DNA of 8,194 nucleotides from positions 1-8,194 of the forward strand of contig JAQVMI010000070.1 in the NCBI GenBank assembly GCA_028703735.1. The letters run 5' to 3'. This DNA comes from Candidatus Cloacimonadota bacterium (lineage in GTDB: Bacteria > Cloacimonadota > Cloacimonadia > Cloacimonadales > Cloacimonadaceae). Below, one piece after another: positions 1 through 7,002 of the stretch (its first letter is position 1; each line of letters opens with the position of its first letter). Made by a program: the position numbers and the translations under genes. A model generated the notes under the pieces. It ran no database searches and had not been told where the DNA came from. It was given only the letters and a program-made list of their open reading frames with translations.

Positions 1-2
1 GA

Positions 3-659
3 CTTAAGCTTATTGCACCTCTCCAAAGTGATCCTATCTCTGCTATATTAGCTAATCTTTCGGAGCTTACCGCAAATCTAAACGAAGATAATAATAGCGA
101 TAAGGGTGCTATGTTCCGCTTTATGGTAAATCTTGCTGATACAGCAGAAAGAGCAAATGCAGGCATGGCTGAAACGCAGAAGGTGATTGCAGAAGTGGCG
201 GTTTTAATGCGTAACCTAAATTCCGATCATAATCCTGATAGCGGTGTTTTACTACGGATGATGAATAACTTAGCCAATCTGGGAGACAGCCTGAACACCA
301 GTATCGGTGAAGCTGATGCCATGTTCAAAAACCTGAACCGGAGCATAGTTAACTATGGTCAGCCAGATTCCTTGCTGATAAAACTTATAGATCCCAGCCA
401 GGAGTTGCTGATTAAACCACTATCTCAAACTTTATACAGCCTGTCCTCTGCCACAGCAGAATTGGGCGGGATTTTGGCTACAGTAAACAACCCTGAATTA
501 AGGTTATTGCTAAATAACCTTAATGTTAGCTTGGTGAAAGCCAGCCAGACTATGGAAGCCTTGAACAACAACCCCCTGCTTCGCAAAGGGATAAGCCCGT
601 CTTTGCAAAATAAAGCACCTGCTCAAAAACGCATGCATGAGGTGCCTCTTGCGCCATAG
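3..659 (+). CDS. MCE/MlaD-family lipid-transport protein, C-terminal part (5' truncated by window)
   Basis: The frame is open from base 3 to the TAG at 657-659, giving 218 visible residues; the true start and the MCE domain lie upstream of the window. What is visible is helical and Asn/Leu-rich, without Cys or membrane segments. A repeated pattern NLN-x-D-x-N-x-D-x-G-x(3)-R-x-M-x-NL begins at visible residues 25 and 71 (about 46 residues apart), with a weaker third NLN unit near 110. Close to the end stands a LNNNPLLRKGI stretch, similar to the NNPLLRGG-like tail common in periplasmic MCE proteins. MCE proteins of the MlaD type are anchored in the inner membrane and form periplasmic rings or tubes that pass lipids between membranes, powered by MlaE/MlaF-type ABC partners, which would be expected just upstream. 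The gene overlaps the next one by 23 bp, suggesting translational coupling. The family call rests on the tail and context only, so a generic helical periplasmic protein cannot be excluded. Confidence 0.7.
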   Translation, partial: LKLIAPLQSDPISAILANLSELTANLNEDNNSDKGAMFRFMVNLADTAERANAGMAETQKVIAEVAVLMRNLNSDHNPDSGVLLRMMNNLANLGDSLNTSIGEADAMFKNLNRSIVNYGQPDSLLIKLIDPSQELLIKPLSQTLYSLSSATAELGGILATVNNPELRLLLNNLNVSLVKASQTMEALNNNPLLRKGISPSLQNKAPAQKRMHEVPLAP

Positions 660-1506
660 TGTAATTCTATTCTTGCTACTGCTTACAGCTTGTTCAGGAA
701 TAAAGCAGCCTGTGCAACCCAGTGCAAAACTGGAAGCTGATAATCAGCTAAATTTTGCCATGAATCTGGAAGACTATGGCGATTTTGAAGGTGCCAAACA
801 AAGCTACCTGCTTGCCGCAGATATGTATAGCAGCTTTGCAGAACCACATGGGAGGCTTGCTTGCCACAGTGGCTTGGCAAGAACTGCCTGGATGGAAAGC
901 GATAGCACTGCTTTTTATCTTCATAAGCATAAGATGGAGCTTTTGATAAATGAAACAGCTCCCCAACTAAGCTATTACCTGCTTATGCTGAATATTTTCA
1001 AATTGCAGCAAACAGGAGATTACTATACAATCTCAAATATTACTATACCCAGTCAGGATTTACCTGTAGCAGAAAAATTACAGCTTACCACAGCCAAACT
1101 TCAGGCAGAAAGCTACTTAAGAACGGCATCAAACAGCTCTGCCATAGCCCTTAAAAAATTGGCACAAAAATATCAGAAGCTTTTTAACAAGGGTAAGGAA
1201 GCCGATTATGAACCACTTAGTTCTGCCTGGTATGCCTTGGCTTATCACTACTATATCCAAAGAGACTATGCCACAGCAATAAAGTACCTGGATACAGTGT
1301 GCGATTGGGATTACCGTTATGGGAATTTTAGTGCATTGGGGCACGCCCTGTGGCTGAAGGGACAGGTATTGGCAGCTAACAACAACACAGGCGGAGCTTT
1401 AGCTTCGTTTCGAAGAGCCGAAAGTATCTTTAGCACTACCAGGGATAGCACATCTTTACAGGCTGTGCAATCTGAGATTAGCAAGTTAAAAGGAGGCAAA
1501 CCATGA
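637..1506 (+). CDS. Putative outer-membrane-linked lipoprotein with TPR-like repeats
   Basis: A 289-residue protein with a textbook lipoprotein signal: basic n-region (R2, R6, H7), a hydrophobic core at residues 9-16 and the lipobox L-T-A-C with the lipidated Cys at position 19. The mature part is alpha-helical. Segments around residues 40-70 (NLEDYGDFEGAKQSYLLAAD), 195-222 (AWYALAYHYYIQRDYATAIKYL) and 235-265 (ALWLKGQVLAANNNTGGALASF) have the spacing of tetratricopeptide repeats, a protein-protein binding fold. The start at ATG 637 lies inside the preceding gene and has no evident Shine-Dalgarno sequence, but it is the start that preserves the signal peptide; translational coupling to the MCE gene is likely. 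The stop overlaps the fabI start as ATGA. Its position directly after an MCE/MlaD-type gene suggests a role in the same envelope lipid-transport apparatus, similar in placement to the auxiliary lipoproteins of MCE operons. That role is inferred; no specific family is recognised. Confidence 0.8.
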   Translation: MRCLLRHSVILFLLLLTACSGIKQPVQPSAKLEADNQLNFAMNLEDYGDFEGAKQSYLLAADMYSSFAEPHGRLACHSGLARTAWMESDSTAFYLHKHKMELLINETAPQLSYYLLMLNIFKLQQTGDYYTISNITIPSQDLPVAEKLQLTTAKLQAESYLRTASNSSAIALKKLAQKYQKLFNKGKEADYEPLSSAWYALAYHYYIQRDYATAIKYLDTVCDWDYRYGNFSALGHALWLKGQVLAANNNTGGALASFRRAESIFSTTRDSTSLQAVQSEISKLKGGKP

Positions 1507-2267
1507 ATCTAAAAGGTAAGAAAGCCTTGATTCTTGGATTGGCAAACAAGCACAGTATTGCCTATGCCATAGCTAAATCATTGGCAGAGGGTGGATCGGA
1601 GCTAATATTATCCTATGCATCTCCTGCTTTGGCAAAAAGAGTGTTGCCAATTGCAGACGAATTAGGGGTTGCCGATTGCATTCAATGCGATGTATCCAAA
1701 GATTACGATATTCAAAACCTCTTTCGTTTGGTAAAAGGTAAGTGGGATACCCTGGATTTTTTAGTTCATTCAGTGGCTTATGCTCCGGCAAATGAGCTTA
1801 ATATACCCTTTCACAATACATCCCGTCACGGTTTTTTAACTGCTTTGGATATAAGTGTTTACTCCCTGATAGCCTGCTTAAGAGAAGCAGAAAAAATGAT
1901 GCATGAAGGTAGCAGTGCTATTACCCTTAGCTATTATGGTGCCCAAAAAGTGGTGCCAAATTATGGCGTGATGGGTATAGCTAAAGCTGCTTTGGAAGCC
2001 AGTGTCCGCTATTTGGCACACAGCCTTGGCGAACAAGGTATCCGCATAAACGCCATCTCTGCAGGACCATTAAGAACCCTATCCTCTTCTGCAATTGGAG
2101 GCATTGCACAATTGCAACGCCGCATAGAAAAAACTGCACCTCTGGCTCGTAATATAGAGCCGGAAGATGTGGCAAAAACCGCCATGTACCTGCTATCAGA
2201 TTTGGCATCGGGAGTAACCGGTGAGACCATCTTTGTGGATGCTGGTATAAACATCATGGCATACTAA
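1503..2267 (+). CDS. fabI: Enoyl-[acyl-carrier-protein] reductase, FabI type
   Basis: A 254-residue short-chain dehydrogenase/reductase of the FabI class (E. coli FabI is 262 residues). It performs the last step of each fatty acid elongation cycle in the cytoplasm, NAD(P)H-dependent reduction of trans-2-enoyl-ACP. Diagnostic features are the atypical cofactor motif GLANKHSIA at residues 12-20, CDVSKD at 62-67, the substrate-side Tyr in LSYYGA (Y144, aligning with E. coli Y146), the catalytic Tyr154 and Lys161 in the Y-x6-K arrangement (VPNYGVMGIAKAALE), the INAISAGPLRTL segment at 182-193 that precedes the flexible substrate-binding loop, and the C-terminal DLASGVTGETIFVDAG. The Y-x6-K spacing separates it from FabG-like enzymes, which have Y-x3-K. 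The start is fixed by a strong AAAAGGAGG at 1488-1496, six bases before the ATG, which itself overlaps the upstream stop. It is the central lipid-synthesis gene of the cluster, and all catalytic residues appear intact. Confidence 0.96.
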   Translation: MNLKGKKALILGLANKHSIAYAIAKSLAEGGSELILSYASPALAKRVLPIADELGVADCIQCDVSKDYDIQNLFRLVKGKWDTLDFLVHSVAYAPANELNIPFHNTSRHGFLTALDISVYSLIACLREAEKMMHEGSSAITLSYYGAQKVVPNYGVMGIAKAALEASVRYLAHSLGEQGIRINAISAGPLRTLSSSAIGGIAQLQRRIEKTAPLARNIEPEDVAKTAMYLLSDLASGVTGETIFVDAGINIMAY

Positions 2268-2275
2268 AGAATGAT

Positions 2276-3619
2276 ATGAAAATTATAACTAATGTATCGC
2301 TACCCACCTTATCCGCAGCACTGAAGCGGGTAAACATCCTGTTCGATGAAAAGATCATCAAGGTTTCTGCCGACGAGATAATTACTGAAGAAGAGTATGA
2401 AACAATTGATGGCAAGGGTTTGGTAATCCTTCCCGGAGCTATAGATCCTCATACACATATCCTTGGGGATGATGCCTCTGCTGCAAATGATCTTTCCTCC
2501 ATAAGCAAAGCTGCTTTGGAAGGCGGCTGGACTACTTTGGCAGAGCTTAGCTATCACACTGCAAGCCCTATCTTCAGCCCATCCGATCTGAACAAAAAGA
2601 TAGCATTGCTAAACGATAAGGTGTGGACAAACATGGCTCTATGGGGTCATGTGGATATTTCGGATTATCCTTACCATGCCGAAGCTGCTCAGGAATTGTG
2701 GTCTAAGGGGATTGTGGGGATAGCCCTGGCTGCTCCATCACCCAATCCTGCAATTAGCGAGATAAGCTTCACCGAAATTATGGATCTATTTTTGGATATC
2801 TACGAAAGCGACACTGCTTTCGCCTTTCAGGGTTATGATCATGAAGCTTATCCCGAATACAGCTTTAGTAGCCAGATGGATGCCATAAAGAAGCTACTGC
2901 GCCGTATGCAGGAAAACCCCATTCACATTCCCCGGGTTTCGTCCTATGTAACCATGGAGTTTATTGGTGCGGTATCCAAACGTAGCGACATTTCTTTTGC
3001 AACCTGTATCAGCGATCTGATGCCATTTTTAAACCCCGAAATCTTTAAACCTGGAAATGCTTGTGATTTTTCCGAGTATTTCGATCTCTTATTCGAACTG
3101 ATTCGCACCAACAAAATATACCTGTTATCCAATTGCGTAGCACCACCGAACAGGCAACCTGTCATTCCTGCGAAGGCAGGAATCCAGAACAATGGATTCC
3201 AGATCGAGTCTGGAATGACAAAAAATGCTTTTGGGGAAGTATTCTCCGGAAGCAATCCTCAAACCCTTGCCTATTCTTACTTGTGGGTGCTTTCCGAATT
3301 GTGGAAACAGCGCAAGGTACCTCTTGCCACCTGTATTAAAATGACCAGTGAGAATGCCGCTAAACGCATGGGAATATACCCGCAAAAGGGGAGCCTGGAT
3401 CCAGGATGTGATGCAGATTTTGTGCTATACAATCCGGAGCTTACCAGCAGTTTTGTAAGCCCCGAAGGAACCAAATTCCAGCTAACTGGAGGTTTCACCG
3501 GTATCTATTTAGGCGGTGAATTAGTGGCAGGAACCGGTGTGGATACAATCCGCAAGGGATCATTCCTTGCCCGAAGCAGCAATCCCAAACGCAGACATAA
3601 CCATCATACCTGGATATGA
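2276..3619 (+). CDS. Dihydroorotase-like amidohydrolase with degenerate active site and in-frame repeat insertion
   Basis: A 447-residue protein of the amidohydrolase superfamily, closest by eye to dihydroorotase/hydantoinase. It has the N-terminal beta strand ending in GLVILPGAIDPHTHI (residues 48-62, with the HxH metal motif at H59 and H61), and the C-terminal signature TSENAAKRMGIYP then KGSLDPGCDADFVLYNP (357-387). By manual alignment the other metal sites are missing. The segment expected to carry the carboxylated Lys reads GIVGIALAAP (145-154); the HVST-like motif reads PRVSS (219-223); the TxEVTPHHL-like segment reads TCISDLMPF (243-251); and the SDHAPH-like motif reads SNCVAPP (285-291), with Asn instead of Asp. 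The protein may therefore be a non-catalytic relative, like the pseudo-dihydroorotases that support aspartate transcarbamoylase, or act on another substrate. Residues 296-315 are encoded by a palindromic repeat. It follows fabI by 8 bp with only a weak ribosome site. The superfamily is confident; the function is unknown. Confidence 0.85.
   Translation: MKIITNVSLPTLSAALKRVNILFDEKIIKVSADEIITEEEYETIDGKGLVILPGAIDPHTHILGDDASAANDLSSISKAALEGGWTTLAELSYHTASPIFSPSDLNKKIALLNDKVWTNMALWGHVDISDYPYHAEAAQELWSKGIVGIALAAPSPNPAISEISFTEIMDLFLDIYESDTAFAFQGYDHEAYPEYSFSSQMDAIKKLLRRMQENPIHIPRVSSYVTMEFIGAVSKRSDISFATCISDLMPFLNPEIFKPGNACDFSEYFDLLFELIRTNKIYLLSNCVAPPNRQPVIPAKAGIQNNGFQIESGMTKNAFGEVFSGSNPQTLAYSYLWVLSELWKQRKVPLATCIKMTSENAAKRMGIYPQKGSLDPGCDADFVLYNPELTSSFVSPEGTKFQLTGGFTGIYLGGELVAGTGVDTIRKGSFLARSSNPKRRHNHHTWI
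3161..3220. repeat. Palindromic element (PAKAGIQ type) inserted in frame in the amidohydrolase gene
   Basis: A 60 bp element bounded by inverted GTCATTCC (3161-3168) and GGAATGAC ends (3213-3220). Three hairpin-forming units follow one another: ATTCCTGC/GCAGGAAT, GGAATCCA/TGGATTCC, and GGATTCCAGA/TCTGGAATGAC-like. This is the widespread bacterial palindromic repeat that, when translated in this frame, gives VIPAKAGIQ and ends in ESGMT, and on the other strand gives IPAFAGMT. Its length is a multiple of three and it has no stop in the reading frame used, so the gene stays open. It encodes residues 296-315, a likely surface loop following the altered SDHAPH-like motif. A related copy lies at 6874-7269 in the same window. 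Confidence 0.88.
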
Positions 3620-3677
3620 TCTTCATGTCTATAGCCCCTATTATAATAAAAATATACAATAAAGGAAGATAAAACTG

Positions 3678-5006
3678 ATGCACGAAACTCTTCTCTACCT
3701 TAAAGCGGCTCTGGATAAGCATCCGGAGCTGAAGTACAGCATCTCGGAAAGCTATTGGCAAACCGATTTTTACCGGTTTTTCCAAAGCCAAACAAATTAT
3801 AACATCAGCAAGGACAACATCAATTTGTCCGCTGATCTTTACAAGGGCAAGAAGTCCTATAAATTCAGCATAGACGATCCGGACATCCCCCGAATTGATA
3901 AAGCCTTGTTGGATGCTTTATCGATAATTGACAGCCTTCCGGAAGATCCTGATTTTGTAGATCTGGAAACTGACACCACCTTAGCCGAAAAACGCGATAT
4001 CGTTAATAACATCACTGCCATCCCTTTGGAGCAGAAAACCAGGATTTTAACGTCTTTGGCAGCTTCTGCCGCTAAACACGATTTCGAGCTGTTTGGCACC
4101 TTTATCTGCAATTACAGTTCCAGCAGATTAATCAACAGTAACAGACTGGATAAATTCAGCATCGTTTCTCCTATCTATCTGGAAATAAAAGCAGTGCACA
4201 AGCAAAGCCAGATAACCGTGATGGAAACCTTTGGTGGGGATGATTTCAGCTATTTCGAGCTGGAGGATTTCCGCAACAGATTAGTGCAGAAGATGCTTTT
4301 TTGCCAAAATGAAGTGGTGAATGTGGAAGCAGGACAGTATGATGTAATACTTGCACCTCGCTGTGTGGCAGAATTTGTGCAATATCTTAGCTATGGTATG
4401 AGTGCCAGAGCTTTGGATCAGCATAGCAGCTATTTCGATGGTAAAATAGACCAACAGGTGTTTCCGGAAAGCATCACCATTACTGATGATCCCACCGATG
4501 CCGAGATGATCCGCCGCGATTATGGCTCTTCAGGGCATATTTACCGTCCCTTAAAGCTGATAGACAAAGGTTATTTCCGCAGTTTCATCTGTGATAATTA
4601 CTATCATCATAAAACCGGACTTCCCAAAAACGGCAACACAGCATCCTGCCTGAAAATTGAAACTGGCAATAAAAGCCTGGAAGAGCTGATTGGCAGTGTG
4701 AAAAGAGGTTTGTATGTTTCCAGTTTGCATTACATGAATTTTATCAATGCCAAGGAAACCAGCCTTACAGGTTTAACCCGTGATGGCACTTTTTTGATTG
4801 AAGATGGTAAAATTAGCAAGGTGGTGATGAATCTGCGTTTCACAGAAAAGATAGACCGAATTTTAAAAAGCATTGTCGCCCTGGAAAACCGCTCTTACAC
4901 CATACCCTTCTCCGAAAACTACGAGAGTTTTGATGTGGAAACAGTGAAAGCACCTCATGCTTTGGTTAAAGACTTCAATATCACTTCCTCAACTAACACA
5001 ATTTAG
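3678..5006 (+). CDS. pmbA: TldE/PmbA family protein (non-catalytic partner of TldD)
   Basis: A 442-residue protein of the modulator-of-DNA-gyrase (PmbA/TldD) family. The N-terminal half is poorly conserved by eye. The C-terminal half has family hallmarks: the QYDVILAP strand (220-227), followed by a helix where TldD carries its metal-binding HExxxH but which here reads RCVAEFVQYLS, so the zinc motif is absent as in TldE/PmbA proteins; SYFDGKI (251-257); KGYFRSFICDNYYHHKTG (297-314); GLYVSSLHYMNFI (344-356); and RDGTFLIEDGKI (368-379). TldE forms a cytoplasmic heterodimer with TldD that degrades or trims unfolded peptides, for example microcin B17 precursor and CcdA in E. coli. The start has an AGGAAG at 3663-3668, nine bases upstream. 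TldD follows 11 bp later on the same strand, supporting the pairing. The AT-rich 58 bp leader includes TATAAT at 3642-3647, without a convincing -35 box, so a separate promoter is possible but not shown. Confidence 0.88.
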   Translation: MHETLLYLKAALDKHPELKYSISESYWQTDFYRFFQSQTNYNISKDNINLSADLYKGKKSYKFSIDDPDIPRIDKALLDALSIIDSLPEDPDFVDLETDTTLAEKRDIVNNITAIPLEQKTRILTSLAASAAKHDFELFGTFICNYSSSRLINSNRLDKFSIVSPIYLEIKAVHKQSQITVMETFGGDDFSYFELEDFRNRLVQKMLFCQNEVVNVEAGQYDVILAPRCVAEFVQYLSYGMSARALDQHSSYFDGKIDQQVFPESITITDDPTDAEMIRRDYGSSGHIYRPLKLIDKGYFRSFICDNYYHHKTGLPKNGNTASCLKIETGNKSLEELIGSVKRGLYVSSLHYMNFINAKETSLTGLTRDGTFLIEDGKISKVVMNLRFTEKIDRILKSIVALENRSYTIPFSENYESFDVETVKAPHALVKDFNITSSTNTI

Positions 5007-5017
5007 GATTACATGTT

Positions 5018-6457
5018 ATGGAACAAAAGATAAAAAACATTGTTAGCAAATTGAGCACCTCCGATATCCAATTTGCCGACGTCCGCATTACGATTACAGA
5101 TCACGAAGAAATTGGTTTTGAGAATGGCTACCTAAGAGCTTATAGCAGCTCGCAGGGTTCTCCCGCAGTTGGAATAAGAGTTCTAATGAATGGCTGCTGG
5201 GGTTTTGCGGGTTCCAAAGACCTCTCTGCCCCAAGTATAGACCGTTTAATTAAAACTGCGAAACAGAATGCCATTCAAGGTTCTGCATTTCTAAAGAATA
5301 AGGTTAGCTTTCCTGCCTTGCAACCTACCGTGGCAGAATTTCATCATCAGCCCAAAATTAACGCTTTTGCCATGCCTAAAGAAGAGAAGATGGACTACTT
5401 GCGCAATTTGGCAGAAGCCATTAAACCCGCTGGAAAAATAGTGCATTCCATTGTAGGTGGCGAATTTACGCGCCAGGAAAAATTCTATGCCAATTCCGAA
5501 GGCAGCTTTAGCCATACCTCATATTATAACACTTTACCCATCATGATGGTAGTAGCAGCAGATTCGGGACAAATCCAAAGCCGAACCTGGCCCGGACACA
5601 TGAGCGCAGGAAGAGCAGGTTTTGAGCTGTTTTACGAACAAAAGTTTGCCGAAAATGCCGAGAGGATTATTAAAGAAGCCACAGACCTGCTAAGTGCACC
5701 CACAATTACCGAAGAAAAGGCAGATATCATAATTGGTAACGGACATCTTGCTTTGCAGTTGCACGAATCAGTTGGTCATGCTACAGAGGCAGATAGAATC
5801 TTTGGCATGGAAATATCTTATGCTGGCAAAACCTTTGTGAAGCCCGAAATGTTAGGCAAGTTCCAATACGGATCTCCAATTGTAAATATCTATTCCGATA
5901 GCACAGATCCAAAGGGTTTGGGTTTCCATCCCATGGATGATGAAGGTGTTCCCGGCAAGAAGATTGACATTATTAAGAACGGAATCCTGGTGGATCAACA
6001 AACTTCCCGCCATATAGCTCATTTATTGGGCTTGGAACCCTCCTCTAACATGAAGGGCTCTTATGCCGACGACTTCCCATTGGTTCGGATGACAAATTTA
6101 TGCCTGGCACCAGGAAAAGGCAGCCTGGATGAACTTATTGCCTCCACAGAAAACGGGTATTTCTTAGATTTCACCAAAACCTGGAGCATAGATGATAACC
6201 GCAATAATTTCCAATTCACCACCGAAATTGGCTACAAGATAAAAGACGGGGTAATTGTGGGAATCGTGAAAGAACCTACTTACTTTGGAATAACCAAGGA
6301 TTTCTGGAACGCCTGCGATGCCATTTGCGGAGAGGAAGAATGGGGCTATTACAGCACTTTCCACTGTGGCAAAGGCGAACCCGGGCAAATCATGCAGCTA
6401 TCCCATGGTGTGGCACCCGCAAGATTCAAGAACATTAATGTTAGCGTGAAGATGTAA
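5018..6457 (+). CDS. tldD: TldD zinc metalloprotease
   Basis: A 479-residue protein, matching the usual TldD length of about 480. The signature HExxxH is present as HESVGHATEADR, with H249, E250 and H254, and the third metal ligand region is visible as FHCGKGEPGQ with Cys450. Also typical are GSPAVGIRVLMNGCWGFAGS (47-66), SYYNTLPIMMVV (168-179), DDEGVPGKKIDIIKNGIL (307-324), TSRHIAHLLG (329-338) and the IDDNRNNFQFTTEIGYKIKDG segment (391-411). TldD is the catalytic subunit of the TldD-TldE heterodimer; unfolded peptides enter a central cavity and are cleaved sequence-independently, which serves peptide maturation or clearance. All expected catalytic residues are intact. The start at 5018 is preceded by TAGGA at 5004-5008; a nearby ATG at 5013 is out of frame. 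It is the last gene of the plus-strand cluster and is followed by a repeat-rich gap. No peptide precursor gene is seen beside it, so the natural substrate is unknown. Confidence 0.94.
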   Translation: MEQKIKNIVSKLSTSDIQFADVRITITDHEEIGFENGYLRAYSSSQGSPAVGIRVLMNGCWGFAGSKDLSAPSIDRLIKTAKQNAIQGSAFLKNKVSFPALQPTVAEFHHQPKINAFAMPKEEKMDYLRNLAEAIKPAGKIVHSIVGGEFTRQEKFYANSEGSFSHTSYYNTLPIMMVVAADSGQIQSRTWPGHMSAGRAGFELFYEQKFAENAERIIKEATDLLSAPTITEEKADIIIGNGHLALQLHESVGHATEADRIFGMEISYAGKTFVKPEMLGKFQYGSPIVNIYSDSTDPKGLGFHPMDDEGVPGKKIDIIKNGILVDQQTSRHIAHLLGLEPSSNMKGSYADDFPLVRMTNLCLAPGKGSLDELIASTENGYFLDFTKTWSIDDNRNNFQFTTEIGYKIKDGVIVGIVKEPTYFGITKDFWNACDAICGEEEWGYYSTFHCGKGEPGQIMQLSHGVAPARFKNINVSVKM

Positions 6458-6505
6458 AGCAAATAGCCGATATTTAGTAGTGGGAATATTTGCCCCTCTT
6501 TAAGA

Positions 6506-6570
6506 CTGGAGTCGATTTCACCTTTGATAAGATATATTTATCACTATCTCTCAGGTGAAATGGACTCCAG
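6506..6570. repeat. Long hairpin with 18-bp arms
   Basis: The left arm CTGGAGTCGATTTCACCT (6506-6523) is the reverse complement of the right arm AGGTGAAATGGACTCCAG (6553-6570) with a single mismatch. The 29-base loop contains a further small dyad, GATAA/TTATC. There is no T-tract after the right arm, so it is not a standard intrinsic terminator, although RNA folding could protect or end the tldD transcript. A decayed copy follows directly. Confidence 0.75.
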
Positions 6571-6587
6571 CGTTACAATATGCAATC

Positions 6588-6659
6588 TTTAAGTTTGTAG
6601 TCTGTTTCACCCTTGTTAAGATGATTTATTTTCATTATCTAAAGTTAAAGAGGCTCACT
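6588..6659. repeat. Decayed tandem copy of the 6506-6570 hairpin element
   Basis: Starting at TTTAAG (6588-6593), this stretch repeats the sequence that starts at TTTAAG (6499-6504), 89 bp upstream. Shared blocks include AGTC, TTTCACC, TTG and TAAGAT in the same order and spacing. The right half has diverged so much that the hairpin pairing seen in the first copy is lost. The alignment was made by eye. Confidence 0.5.
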
Positions 6660-6705
6660 TTCCAAAAGAGTGGGTTCTATTGTCTGGGGTGTGGTAATTT
6701 TTGAA

Positions 6706-6827
6706 ACAAGGATTTAAGGAGTTAAGGATTTGGAGGATTTATCAAAAGATAAACATCACTCTAAATGATCATTTAGGAATACTCAATAATGAAAATCCTG
6801 AAATCCTCTTAATCCTGAAATCCTTGT
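6706..6827. repeat. AAGGATTT-rich inverted repeat
   Basis: The outer 10 bases ACAAGGATTT (6706-6715) are perfectly inverted at 6818-6827 (AAATCCTTGT). Inward, both arms remain partly complementary because each is built of short, loosely repeated GGATTT/AGGATT units: left arm to about 6741, right arm from about 6791. The roughly 50 bases between the arms carry no obvious gene or motif. It could be a dispersed repeat or the end pair of a decayed small element; no transposase is present. Confidence 0.65.
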
Positions 6828-7002
6828 AAAATAATCTCTACTCGTTACGAAAGAGAACCGTTTTTTTTTGCTTGTCATTCCGGACTTGATCCGGAATCCA
6901 TATTTTACCAGCATCAGAGGTGTGAAAGATTCCACATTGTATTTCAATACATCGTATTACAACCTCTGAAAACGTAAAATCTTAACTGGATTCCTACCTT
7001 CG

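Noticed and set aside
3161..3220. Cloverleaf-like fold suggesting a tRNA
   Set aside because: The three hairpins come from the palindromic repeat; there is no T-loop GTTC context, no CCA end and the stretch is in frame within a coding gene.
2944..3385. Antisense frames over the amidohydrolase gene with IPAFAGMT-type sequence
   Set aside because: The palindromic element is open in several frames on both strands; the plus-strand frame has the family signatures on both sides, so the antisense frames are shadows.
3642..3647. TATAAT as a -10 box for tldE
   Set aside because: No acceptable -35 hexamer lies 16-18 bases upstream and the region is simply AT-rich; not strong enough for a promoter call.
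6459..6493. Inverted repeat GCAAATA/TATTTGC after tldD as a terminator
   Set aside because: A seven-base AT-rich stem with a 21-base loop and no clean T-run; too weak.
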